This document shows positions 40,952 through 48,520 of a stretch of DNA of 51,337 nt, piece by piece. The DNA is from Parcubacteria group bacterium Greene1014_15 (lineage in GTDB: Bacteria; Patescibacteriota; Minisyncoccia; Phycocordibacterales; VMGT01). Position numbers and translations under genes: made by a program. Below the pieces are notes generated by a model, which ran no database searches, was not told where the DNA came from, and was given only the letters and a program-made list of their open reading frames with translations. The first letter of the stretch is position 1. Each line of letters starts with the position of its first letter. Location of the stretch: positions 1-51,337 of the forward strand of contig VMGT01000009.1 in the NCBI GenBank assembly GCA_007376725.1. The letters run 5' to 3'.

Positions 40952-41938
40952 ATGGCGTTGCTCCAAACTGCTGTGTCTCATGTGAACATTTTTGCGCAGT
41001 GCCGAAAGCTCGGTGTGCCCTTGTGGTCCTGTCCGCAGTTTCTTTTCGTAGTCATGGGCGCTATAAATATCGCGGCAGTCCTCTCTGTCTATACGATCGC
41101 CCAAAAGTATTCGTCGCCTGAGTTCATCATACTGATCGTTGTGAGCCTCAGCATATTTCTTTTTGTTGTTTCTTTCACCATCATTGGGGCATTCGAGCAA
41201 GTGGTAATGGCGCGACAACGCGAGGCGCTTCGCCACCATGAACTCCTTACTCTCAAGGACCAGTTTGTGTTTGTTGCTGCTCACGAACTGCGATCCCCCG
41301 TTTCTGACATTAGCTTTGGTCTCTCTACCTTGCTCGAGAGCGGCGCCATTAAGAAAGCGCACGATGTTGCGCTCCTCGAACGCATTCGAGCAAAAAATGC
41401 CACGTTGGCAGAGCTTCTCAATGACCTTCTCAACGTTGCGTGGTTTCGCGGCGAAGAGCAAATGTATACACTCGTTAAAATACCCCTTGATACTTTTTTC
41501 AAAGAAATAGCCGACGAAGTATCTCCTATGGCACAAAAGCAGGGTATAAAAATAACCTTTCCTACTGCGTTGAGTCTGCCTTCCGTCCTTGCCCATCCAC
41601 GATCACTCAAGGAAGTTCTCATCAATTTGATTACAAATGCCGTTCGCTACAGTAGAAAAGATGGCTGGGTGCTCGTTGAGATTGAACAGGGGCCGAGAGA
41701 AGTCACTATTCACGTTAAGGATAATGGCATCGGCATTGACGAGGCAAACATCGGGAAGCTTTTTACACAGTTCTATCGCATTCGAGATAAGGACACAAGA
41801 AATATTGATGGGACAGGACTTGGGCTTTTTATCGCAAAAGAACTCGTTCGGCGCATGCGCGGCAACATCTGGGTCAAATCAGTCAAGGGCGAGGGTTCCA
41901 CATTCAGCTTCTCTGTGCCTCTCTATGCAACTTCGTAA
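40952..41938 (+). CDS. Membrane histidine kinase
   Basis: A 328-residue kinase with two N-terminal membrane helices (about 32-52 and 63-86) and no large extracytoplasmic domain. HisKA carries the His in FVAAHELRSPVSDI; the HATPase has NLITNAVRYSRK, DNGIGID and GTGLGLFIAKEL. ATG at 40952 has GGAG 5 nt upstream. No response regulator is adjacent. It is divergent from the secreted metalloprotease, suggesting that it responds to wall or envelope state and controls the protease; this is inference. Confidence 0.9.
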   Translation: MALLQTAVSHVNIFAQCRKLGVPLWSCPQFLFVVMGAINIAAVLSVYTIAQKYSSPEFIILIVVSLSIFLFVVSFTIIGAFEQVVMARQREALRHHELLTLKDQFVFVAAHELRSPVSDISFGLSTLLESGAIKKAHDVALLERIRAKNATLAELLNDLLNVAWFRGEEQMYTLVKIPLDTFFKEIADEVSPMAQKQGIKITFPTALSLPSVLAHPRSLKEVLINLITNAVRYSRKDGWVLVEIEQGPREVTIHVKDNGIGIDEANIGKLFTQFYRIRDKDTRNIDGTGLGLFIAKELVRRMRGNIWVKSVKGEGSTFSFSVPLYATS

Positions 41939-42020
41939 AACCGAAGCTTCAAAGAGGTGGTGCGTTTCAGACTAGAATTCAAAGTAATGTAACCACTCAC
42001 AGCTATGAATACCGAAGAAA

Positions 42021-42060
42021 GGTTCCTGACACCTTATTCCCCACCTTATTCCCTGATAGT
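42021..42060. repeat. REP-like GGTTCCTGACACC sequence
   Basis: GGTTCCTGACACC followed by two copies of CCTTATTCCC. Similar sequences are common near RAYT genes in other genomes. Only one copy is seen here. Confidence 0.35.
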
Positions 42061-42101
42061 GTTCACCGTGTGCCATTTACACAAAACGATTGACACTCTC
42101 T

Positions 42102-42284
42102 TTACTGACCAATCTTAATCGTTTCCAAAAAGTACTGCGCGTCTTGCCATAGCTCTGGATCATCCACGTTCGCCGCAACAACGATATAGTAGATGTAGCC
42201 ATCGGAACGGAACGCAATGATTTTTTGTTGTATGTCGTCCTTGCTTTCCATATCCTCGGGGGTTCCATAACAGTTTCTAGACAT
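42102..42284 (-). CDS. Unknown 60-residue protein
   Basis: A small acidic protein; KIIAFRSDGYIYYIVVAANV is a beta-like core and it ends ELWQDAQYFLETIKIGQ. The end resembles C-termini of PsbP-like or lipoprotein domains, so it may be a fragment. ATG at 42284 has AGGAG 8 nt upstream, which supports translation. An overlapping ORF in another frame (42077-42292) lacks a site. Confidence 0.55.
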   Translation of the reverse strand: MSRNCYGTPEDMESKDDIQQKIIAFRSDGYIYYIVVAANVDDPELWQDAQYFLETIKIGQ

Positions 42285-42432
42285 CTGTACATCTCCTTTC
42301 ATTTACTGCAAAGGCAGTGAATACGAGTGTAGCGTTTCTCGAAGGACTGTAGCAGAAACTTTTATGAATATCAAGGCCGAAACTTCTCCTCGATTATAAA
42401 CTCAAACACACTGTTCGCGAAAAGTACAATCT

Positions 42433-42460
42433 GCCCCGCAACACAATCGTGTTGCGGGGC
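42433..42460. terminator. Strong hairpin between two unknown genes
   Basis: A 12-bp perfect stem (GCCCCGCAACAC, 42433-42444 with 42449-42460) and AATC loop, 28 nt beyond the stop of the gene ending at 42489. No T tract, so termination is likely but not certain. Confidence 0.55.
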
Positions 42461-42488
42461 GCTTCAAATCATTTACTTTTAGTCTGTT

Positions 42489-43052
42489 TCAACTATCTCG
42501 CCTGATACTATCGTATGCGGCCTCGATCTTTCTTCGAATAGGTTCCGCGTCCCAGTAACGTATAATCGTCCGACTCACTGGTGTATTGTATACAAAACTA
42601 AGAAGAGCAAAAACGTTTTCGAGCCTCTCCGTACCTGCTTTTCCACCGCCGCTGAAATCAGTGCAACCGCCGCATATATATACTCCGTACTCGCACCCTA
42701 TTTCGAAATATACATAATACTGTTCAGTACCCTTCGCTTGCGCCTCGCCAAGGATAATTCGAAGATAAAGACGTTCTTCACCAGTCGGATCATGGTGTTT
42801 TACACACATGAGAACATGCGCAAGCATTGCGTCTACAGAACTACGCGTATGTCCGGGATATCCGACAAATAGCACGACACCTGACCCCTTGCCACGAAGA
42901 GGAATTGAAAACCCAAAGGGGTGCTCTTGCATTGGTGTTTCTTCGTCAACTGCACGTTCAAATTTCTGATCACTATCCGCTTCGCCGCAGATTTCCCGCA
43001 AACCAGTTTGTACTCGTAAGAGTGCTCCGCGAGAACGAGAAACTGTGTTCAT
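42489..43052 (-). CDS. Unknown 187-residue protein
   Basis: A soluble protein of unknown family with a central beta-rich part (GVVLFVGYPGHTRSSVD) and ICGGCTDFSGGGKAGTERL. ATG at 43052 is chosen for AAGGG about 5 nt upstream; the open frame extends to 43154 without a site. Confidence 0.6.
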   Translation of the reverse strand: MNTVSRSRGALLRVQTGLREICGEADSDQKFERAVDEETPMQEHPFGFSIPLRGKGSGVVLFVGYPGHTRSSVDAMLAHVLMCVKHHDPTGEERLYLRIILGEAQAKGTEQYYVYFEIGCEYGVYICGGCTDFSGGGKAGTERLENVFALLSFVYNTPVSRTIIRYWDAEPIRRKIEAAYDSIRRDS

Positions 43053-43234
43053 GCTTTCCCTTTCCACAAGCAATAACAAAATGTGATACCACCTTCCTAC
43101 TCTTGTTAGAGTATAACATATTTTTGATATTTGTCTAGTTACGTTGACATACACAGATCGATGCTGTATGCTTACGGTATTCTGAAGTCCGTGGCCCCCA
43201 CGGGCCTTTATTTTTATAAACCTTCATCGTGCGT

Positions 43235-43240
43235 TATACT
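43235..43240 (+). promoter_or_regulatory. Putative -10 box of nusA
   Basis: TATACT 24 nt before the nusA ATG. A CCGTGG/CCACGG hairpin followed by a T-rich stretch (43189-43217) lies just upstream and would insulate it from read-through. Confidence 0.4.
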
Positions 43241-43264
43241 TAATCTACAACTAAATATCCCTCT

Positions 43265-44545
43265 ATGTTCGACCTCAAAGTAATCAATTCCGTCCTGCAA
43301 CAGCTTGAAGATGAGCGCGGAATTCCAAAAGAAAAGATTATCGACGCCATTGAAACGGCGCTTGCAACCGCATACAAAAAAGAGTATGGGAAACGCGGCC
43401 AAATTGTGCGCGCAAAATTCAATGTTGATACCGGCGCAGCCGAGTTTTTCCAGGTGAAAATTATCGTTGACGAAACACAGGTCAAAATTCGAGAGATTAC
43501 GGAAAACGAGGAAAAAGACGAGGCTCCGAAAGAGGGGGAGGAAGCAGAAGACGACCGGGTCTATTTCAATCCCGAGCATCATATCTTTCTCGAAGATGCT
43601 CAAAAAATACGGAAAGATGTCATTGTTGGCGAAGAGATAGTCTTTCCCCTTGAACCACATGACAATTATGGCCGCATCGCCGCACAAACAGCAAAACAAG
43701 TTATTATTCAGAAAATCCGCGAAGCAGAGAAGGTATCAGTATTCGAAGAATTCAGCAAACGCGAGCATGAGATCATCAACGGTACCGTTCAACGTGCCGA
43801 GCGCGGCAATCTCTTTGTTGATCTTGGAAGAACTACAGGCATTTTGCCCTATGATGAACAAATCCCGGGTGAACGTTACAAAACCGGTGAGCGCATACGG
43901 GCATATTTGTACTCTGTCGAAGAAACGCCGCGCGGTATCTTTCTGCGCCTTTCCCGTTCCCATCCGCAATTTCTCCAAAAACTTTTTGAAATCGAAGCGC
44001 CAGAAATCGCAAGTGGCGTTGTTGAGGTCAAAAGTATCGCACGCGAAGCTGGCTCTCGTTCAAAAATCGCCGTTCTATCACACGATGAGCACATTGATCC
44101 TGTCGGATCTCTCGTCGGACAGCGAGGCGTTCGTGTTTCAACCGTTATGAGCGAGCTCGGCGGTGAAAAGATAGATATTATTGAGTGGTCTGCAACACCC
44201 GCGCAATTCGTTGAAGACGCTCTCTCTCCCGCAAAAGTTCTTAGTGTTGAAATTGATGAGAATGAGAAGCGGGCCGTTGTTGAAGTCTCCGAAGACCAGC
44301 AATCACTTGCTATCGGAAAGGGCGGCCAAAATGTGCGCCTCGCAGCAAAACTAACCGGATGGAAAATTGATATTCGATCTGTCCACGGAAAGGGAGGAGG
44401 TAAGAAAAAAGTTCATGATGATGAAGCTCTCGAAGACGATTCTTCTACGGGTGCTGCTGAACACACAGGAGGCGGCCTTGCAGCAGCTGTTGAAGAAGCT
44501 CTCGAATCTGCTGCAGAAGAAAAAAAGGAATCAAAATCGGAATAA
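43265..44545 (+). CDS. nusA: Transcription termination/antitermination factor NusA
   Basis: NusA binds RNA polymerase and nascent RNA to modulate pausing and termination. Order of parts: N-terminal polymerase-binding domain with PKEKIIDAIETALATAYKKE; S1 domain from INGTVQRAERGNLFVDLGR; KH domain 1 with VGSLVGQRGVRVSTVM; KH domain 2 with AIGKGGQNVRLAAKLTGW. It ends with a short acidic/Ala-rich tail, as in the shorter NusA proteins. An extra acidic stretch (KEGEEAEDDR) is in the N-terminal part. No Shine-Dalgarno. It is followed after 25 nt by ppa. Confidence 0.95.
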   Translation: MFDLKVINSVLQQLEDERGIPKEKIIDAIETALATAYKKEYGKRGQIVRAKFNVDTGAAEFFQVKIIVDETQVKIREITENEEKDEAPKEGEEAEDDRVYFNPEHHIFLEDAQKIRKDVIVGEEIVFPLEPHDNYGRIAAQTAKQVIIQKIREAEKVSVFEEFSKREHEIINGTVQRAERGNLFVDLGRTTGILPYDEQIPGERYKTGERIRAYLYSVEETPRGIFLRLSRSHPQFLQKLFEIEAPEIASGVVEVKSIAREAGSRSKIAVLSHDEHIDPVGSLVGQRGVRVSTVMSELGGEKIDIIEWSATPAQFVEDALSPAKVLSVEIDENEKRAVVEVSEDQQSLAIGKGGQNVRLAAKLTGWKIDIRSVHGKGGGKKKVHDDEALEDDSSTGAAEHTGGGLAAAVEEALESAAEEKKESKSE

Positions 44546-44570
44546 TTATCTACAATTAATCAATTAACCT

Positions 44571-45095
44571 ATGAATCTATGGCATGATGTATCTCCTGGA
44601 ACTGCCGAATCAATAAATACGATCGTCGAGATCGGCAAAGGATCAAAAAATAAATATGAGATAGATAAGGAAACGGGCATGATCGCGCTCGATCGCGCAA
44701 TGCATACCGCACAGGACTATCCTTTCGACTATGGCTTTGTTCCGCAAACGCTCTGGGACGATAATGACGCCCTCGATGTCATTATTTTAACCACCTATCC
44801 CCTCTTTCCCGGAATTCTCTGCCGGGTACGTCCTGTCGCGCTCCTCAACATGCTCGACAGCGACGAAGCCGATGACAAAATCATTGCTGTTCCTCTCGAC
44901 GATCCGCGCTGGAGTGAAACAAAAGACCTTTCTGATATCAACAAGCACACCCTCAAAGAAATGGAGCATTTTTTCTCGACTTATAAAAAAATACAGAATA
45001 AAACGGTTGAGGTCAGGGGTTTTCAAGGAGTGGATAGCGCACGAAAAGCATTTGAACGAGGGCGGAAGCTCTACAAAGAAAAGTTTGCAAAATAG
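44571..45095 (+). CDS. ppa: Inorganic pyrophosphatase
   Basis: A family I soluble pyrophosphatase that splits PPi and pulls biosynthetic reactions forward. Typical marks: IVEIGKGSKNKYEIDKETG, YPFDYGFVPQTLWDDNDALDVII, and KHTLKEMEHFFSTYK. The signature has Ala where Pro or Glu is usual (DNDALDV). The 174-residue length is normal for bacteria. It lies 25 nt after nusA, likely in one operon, and ends before a hairpin. Confidence 0.94.
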   Translation: MNLWHDVSPGTAESINTIVEIGKGSKNKYEIDKETGMIALDRAMHTAQDYPFDYGFVPQTLWDDNDALDVIILTTYPLFPGILCRVRPVALLNMLDSDEADDKIIAVPLDDPRWSETKDLSDINKHTLKEMEHFFSTYKKIQNKTVEVRGFQGVDSARKAFERGRKLYKEKFAK

Positions 45096-45113
45096 GTTAT
45101 CAACAGTTTCTGG

Positions 45114-45147
45114 CAACACGAGTGCACTATAGCGAACACTCGTGTTG
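45114..45147 (+). terminator. Hairpin after ppa
   Basis: An 11-bp perfect stem (CAACACGAGTG, 45114-45124 with 45137-45147) followed by TTGTATAC. The T tract is weak; TATACT just after it may be the -10 box for the next gene. Confidence 0.6.
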
Positions 45148-45199
45148 TTGTATACTTTCATCATGGGTCATATTTTTACTCAATGTTTTTAGCAACAGT

Positions 45200-45901
45200 A
45201 TGTATACATCTTATAAACGCAGATATGCGCTCGCAGCCTTGTTCCCCCTTACGGCATTTGCCGTTGCAATTTTGCCCGCACGGGCACAAGAGACAACAAT
45301 GCCTCCGCCAATTGGTGAAACCGCACCTGTTGTTACTCCTGAAACCGCAACATCAAAACGCGACGAGGTGCAAAAAGCACGAAGCAATATACAAAATAAC
45401 CGTACGGGGAAAAAGCAAAAACTTGAGGAACGAACTGCTGCACGCAACGAAAATGTTAAAGAAAGGGTGCAAGAAAAAGCATCAAGCACCAAAGAGCGTT
45501 TTGAGAATCGTAAGGCAAAGCTCACAGATGCCGTGCGAGCACGCATACAGGCACATGCGGCAAAAATGTTTGCCCGCTTCACTGCTGCGATCGAGCGACA
45601 TGAGAAACTCGCACAGCGAATAGAATCCCGCATTGCAAAACTCGAAACTGAAGGGCACTCGGGCGTCGAAGCGCGGCGACTTTTACAAGAGGCTGCCGGT
45701 TTCATACAAGAAGCAAAAACGCTTCTCGAGAGCGCAAAAACGGCCTTTGAGAATGCGGTGCAGTCTGAAAAACCAAAAGACGCCTTTGTATCTGCACACG
45801 AAACACTCAAGCAAACACACGAAAAAATCAAGTCAGCGCACGCGTCGCTTGTGCATGCAGTGCGAGAATTACGATCAGGCAAACCTATTGTCAATCAATA
45901 A
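45200..45901 (+). CDS. Secreted coiled-coil protein
   Basis: A 233-residue exported protein. Residues 1-29 are a signal peptide ending PARAQ with an AxA site. A short Pro-rich linker follows, then an almost entirely helical, Lys/Glu/Ala-rich coiled coil (FENRKAKLTDAVRARIQAHA, KLAQRIESRIAKLETEG). No family recognised. ATG at 45200 begins the signal peptide; the open frame from 45122 overlaps the ppa hairpin. No Shine-Dalgarno. Such proteins may line the cell surface, but this is a guess. Confidence 0.7.
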   Translation: MYTSYKRRYALAALFPLTAFAVAILPARAQETTMPPPIGETAPVVTPETATSKRDEVQKARSNIQNNRTGKKQKLEERTAARNENVKERVQEKASSTKERFENRKAKLTDAVRARIQAHAAKMFARFTAAIERHEKLAQRIESRIAKLETEGHSGVEARRLLQEAAGFIQEAKTLLESAKTAFENAVQSEKPKDAFVSAHETLKQTHEKIKSAHASLVHAVRELRSGKPIVNQ

Positions 45902-45926
45902 TTTATTCACATAATTTCTTTGTAGT

Positions 45927-46244
45927 ATGGACACAAATAATACTATTCAACCGCAAACTCCACCGCAGAAACAAGGTCAGATTGGAGCAGTGATCGGCAT
46001 CATTATTATCATCGTCGTTCTCGCGCTCGGTGGGCTCTATGTATGGGGCGCACGACTCAATAAGGTTACGGAGCCTAACGGCGAGACTGCGGAAGATATC
46101 ATGAATTCCAGCGACCCCACAACGGACAACCTTACCACGCAAGGCACCTCTGATGATCTTAGTGCAATCGAGGACGACCTCGACACCACGTCTCTCGATC
46201 AACTCGATGCGGAAATGAACTCCATTAACGCTGAGGTGCAATAG
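45927..46244 (+). CDS. Small single-helix membrane protein
   Basis: A 105-residue protein: a Gln/Pro-rich N-terminus, one strong membrane helix at about 18-40 (IGAVIGIIIIIVVLALGGLY), then an acidic Asp/Thr-rich extracellular tail. It lies 25 nt after the secreted coiled-coil gene, perhaps cotranscribed. No known family beyond a general similarity to small anchored proteins of this group. Confidence 0.65.
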   Translation: MDTNNTIQPQTPPQKQGQIGAVIGIIIIIVVLALGGLYVWGARLNKVTEPNGETAEDIMNSSDPTTDNLTTQGTSDDLSAIEDDLDTTSLDQLDAEMNSINAEVQ

Positions 46245-46286
46245 AAGACACACAAAAGTCCCGCACATTTGAACGTGGAACTTTCC

Positions 46287-47360
46287 CTATTTGTTCTGCT
46301 CAATATACGTTTTCGTTTCTCCGACAAGGGTACTTGCATGTATGCGAGATTCTTCTGCTTTTTTCATATAAGAAATGAATGCCTCACCCTCTTGTTCGTC
46401 AATGACGATAACAGCATTGCGGAGGTTTTTTGTTGTTGCAAGAAAGTCTGCCGCAGCAGTAGAAATTCTCTCCGGCCATTCCTTTTTTACGTCTTCACTG
46501 CGATCTCTCAGACCGACAGCCTTACCATACACATCATCAAAAAGCGTTTTTGCTTGAGAAAGATAGAGGAGAGCAGAAACGTCTTTCTTCTGTTTGATTT
46601 CATCAAGCGCGAGGGTAATGTAGCCGTCTGCATCGCGCAGAGATGCCACATAGACGTTTAATTCGTTGAGTAGTTTCTCCAACTTTTCCCGTGCCGCTTG
46701 TTCTGCGAGTGCCACCACCTTTTTCTGTTCTTCAAGGAGAAGCGCTTTTTTATGTTCTATTTCAGTCGCAGATTCAGTCACCTTCTGGTTTGACTGCTCG
46801 AGAAGCTGCTGCGTTGTGCCGAGATCATGTACCGTTTTGTTTTTCTGCTCGATGGTCGCCTTGAGTTCAGTCTGGAGCGACTTGCTCCGTTTTCTTTCTT
46901 GCACCGTCGTCTGCTCCAAACCCGCTATCGCGGCATCGTTCGTAGTTTGAAGAGCCCCTATGCGCTCTTCGGCAAAAGCAAGTAATATCACCGCCTCTTT
47001 GTGATATATAAAACTTTCATTTTGCACCGAATCTCCGCCGCGCAAGAGCGCGCGAACATCAAACCATTCACCTTTCTCCGCAGCTAACTTTGCTTTCTCA
47101 AAATTCGCCGTAGCTATGAGAAGAGTTGCCGCAAGCGATTTCTTTGTCGCAAGATCCGGATCGCTTGTTCCGACCGTATTTTCAAGATCACCAAGAAGGC
47201 TAAGGGCTGCTGTGTAATCACCGCTCGCAAGCGCAGTTTCGATATTTTTGCGAATCGTTTGAACCGCATATTCCTCAAGCATTGCGCGAACACCTACAAT
47301 AGAAACAATAACCGTAACGATAAATCCCGCCGCAATAGTGAGGATGATATTTTTTGTCAT
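46287..47360 (-). CDS. Membrane-anchored coiled-coil protein
   Basis: A 357-residue protein with an N-terminal membrane helix (IILTIAAGFIVTVIVSIVG, residues 5-25), a helical region with TPR-like pattern (ASGDYTAALSLLGDLENTVG), and a long coiled coil from about 145 to 230. The rest is helical. No family recognised. No Shine-Dalgarno is seen; a TATAGA-like box lies about 13 nt before the start. Confidence 0.7.
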   Translation of the reverse strand: MTKNIILTIAAGFIVTVIVSIVGVRAMLEEYAVQTIRKNIETALASGDYTAALSLLGDLENTVGTSDPDLATKKSLAATLLIATANFEKAKLAAEKGEWFDVRALLRGGDSVQNESFIYHKEAVILLAFAEERIGALQTTNDAAIAGLEQTTVQERKRSKSLQTELKATIEQKNKTVHDLGTTQQLLEQSNQKVTESATEIEHKKALLLEEQKKVVALAEQAAREKLEKLLNELNVYVASLRDADGYITLALDEIKQKKDVSALLYLSQAKTLFDDVYGKAVGLRDRSEDVKKEWPERISTAAADFLATTKNLRNAVIVIDEQEGEAFISYMKKAEESRIHASTLVGETKTYIEQNK

Positions 47361-47421
47361 ATGATAGTGACTCTATACCCTTTCTACAAGAAAAAGAGAA
47401 TACAGGCACTTTATCCATTAT

Positions 47422-47556
47422 ATGACAAAATGGTGCCTTTATCACGAATCCGTGTGGACAACAAAAAAGCCATTTGCGATACTTGTAAAAAATGAGTCTC
47501 TAGCACGCACCATTGAAAGCGTCCACGACATGATTTGGGACAGATGTACGATATAG
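47422..47556 (+). pseudogene. Possible C-terminal remnant of a TrmB-like regulator
   Basis: A 44-codon frame, MTKWCLY...KPFAILVKNESLARTIESV...DMIW. Its end aligns with the C-terminal IIENPDVARTVKQIFEMVW of the TrmB-family protein in this window (shared N..xARTx.......M.W). The frame is open for 17 codons upstream to a stop and no helix-turn-helix part exists, so it is probably a decayed gene end. A strong hairpin follows 4 nt after its stop. Confidence 0.35.
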
Positions 47557-47560
47557 CAAC

Positions 47561-47586
47561 GCCCCTGCTTTTTGCAAAGCAGGGGC
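47561..47586. terminator. Hairpin between remnant and enoyl-CoA hydratase gene
   Basis: An 11-bp perfect stem (GCCCCTGCTTT, 47561-47571 with 47576-47586) and TTGC loop, directly after the stop codons of both convergent frames. No T tract. Confidence 0.6.
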
Positions 47587-47592
47587 TCTCGA

Positions 47593-48387
47593 TCATGAAC
47601 CAATAAACACGGGTGAACGTTTTTCTGCGAAGGCGGCAAGGCCTTCTTTGAAGTCCTTTGTGTAGGAACATTCAATAATGCACATTGCCTCGTACCGCAG
47701 TTGGGACTCAAGCGTTTTGCCATAGGAACGATACAGGAGTTGTTTTACACGAGCATAGGCTTGTGTTGGACCAGACGCCAAAACACTTGCCCTACGCAAG
47801 ATTTCCTCCCTGAAATCCGTTTCGCTTCCGCTGATTACATCGTTGATCAATCCCCACTGTTTCGCCTGTTCAGTAGAAAGTATGGGGTTCTCTACAACAA
47901 GCTCGAATGCGCGGCGCAGGCCCACAAGCCGTGGAAGCATGAAACTTGCGCCTCCGTCAGGCGAAGCTCCGATATTTGTATACGCCATGGTGAACCTCGC
48001 ACTTGCATGCGCATACACAAGATCTCCGGCAAGAGCGAGACTCATGCCGCCGCCCGCCGCCATGCCATTCACCGCTGTGATAACAAGCTTTGGCATCCCT
48101 TGCAAGCGCAAGATCGCACTGTGGATCACTCCCGTGAGTCTCGTGAGATGTGCGCCGATCTGATCCATATTGTCGCTGAACTCTTTTACATCCCCGCCTG
48201 CGCAAAAACACTTGCCTGCACCAGTGAGTACAACCGCACGAATACTGTCTGTAGACGAACAGGTAACCACCGCATCGAGAAGTTCATCTGCGAGCGCGCC
48301 ATTGAATGTGTTAAATGCTTTGGGCCGATTGAGCGTAATGAGGGCTACACCGCCAATCTCTTCAAAGAGGATGTTTTTGTACTCCAT
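47593..48387 (-). CDS. Enoyl-CoA hydratase/isomerase family protein
   Basis: A crotonase-fold enzyme of 264 residues. The oxyanion-hole marks are present: CFCAGGDVKEF and VNGMAAGGGMSLALAGDLVYA. The catalytic region reads GASPDGGASFMLPRLVG, the PDGG form seen in many isomerase-type members (PaaG-like), rather than the double-Glu of true hydratases. ATG at 48387 has AAGGAG 8 nt upstream; the frame from 48441 is longer without a site. No other fatty-acid or CoA gene is in the window, so its substrate is unknown. Confidence 0.9.
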   Translation of the reverse strand: MEYKNILFEEIGGVALITLNRPKAFNTFNGALADELLDAVVTCSSTDSIRAVVLTGAGKCFCAGGDVKEFSDNMDQIGAHLTRLTGVIHSAILRLQGMPKLVITAVNGMAAGGGMSLALAGDLVYAHASARFTMAYTNIGASPDGGASFMLPRLVGLRRAFELVVENPILSTEQAKQWGLINDVISGSETDFREEILRRASVLASGPTQAYARVKQLLYRSYGKTLESQLRYEAMCIIECSYTKDFKEGLAAFAEKRSPVFIGS

Positions 48388-48481
48388 ACATAATTCTCCT
48401 TCGGGAAAACCTTTATTGCTACAATGTACACATACCCACATAGTACTTTTCTATGAAAGATTGATTCCGTCAATAGCTCCT

Positions 48482-48510
48482 TTGCAAAACTTGACGTTTT
48501 GCCATATAAT
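48482..48510 (+). promoter_or_regulatory. Promoter of tig
   Basis: TTGCAA (48482-48487), 17-nt spacer, TATAAT (48505-48510), 10 nt before the tig ATG. It implies a leader of about 4 nt. Confidence 0.65.
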
Positions 48511-48520
48511 TCGCGCCATT

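Noticed and set aside
40850-41596. Open frame extending the metalloprotease gene by 249 codons
   Set aside because: It is wholly antisense to the histidine kinase gene, while a clean signal peptide starts at 40849.
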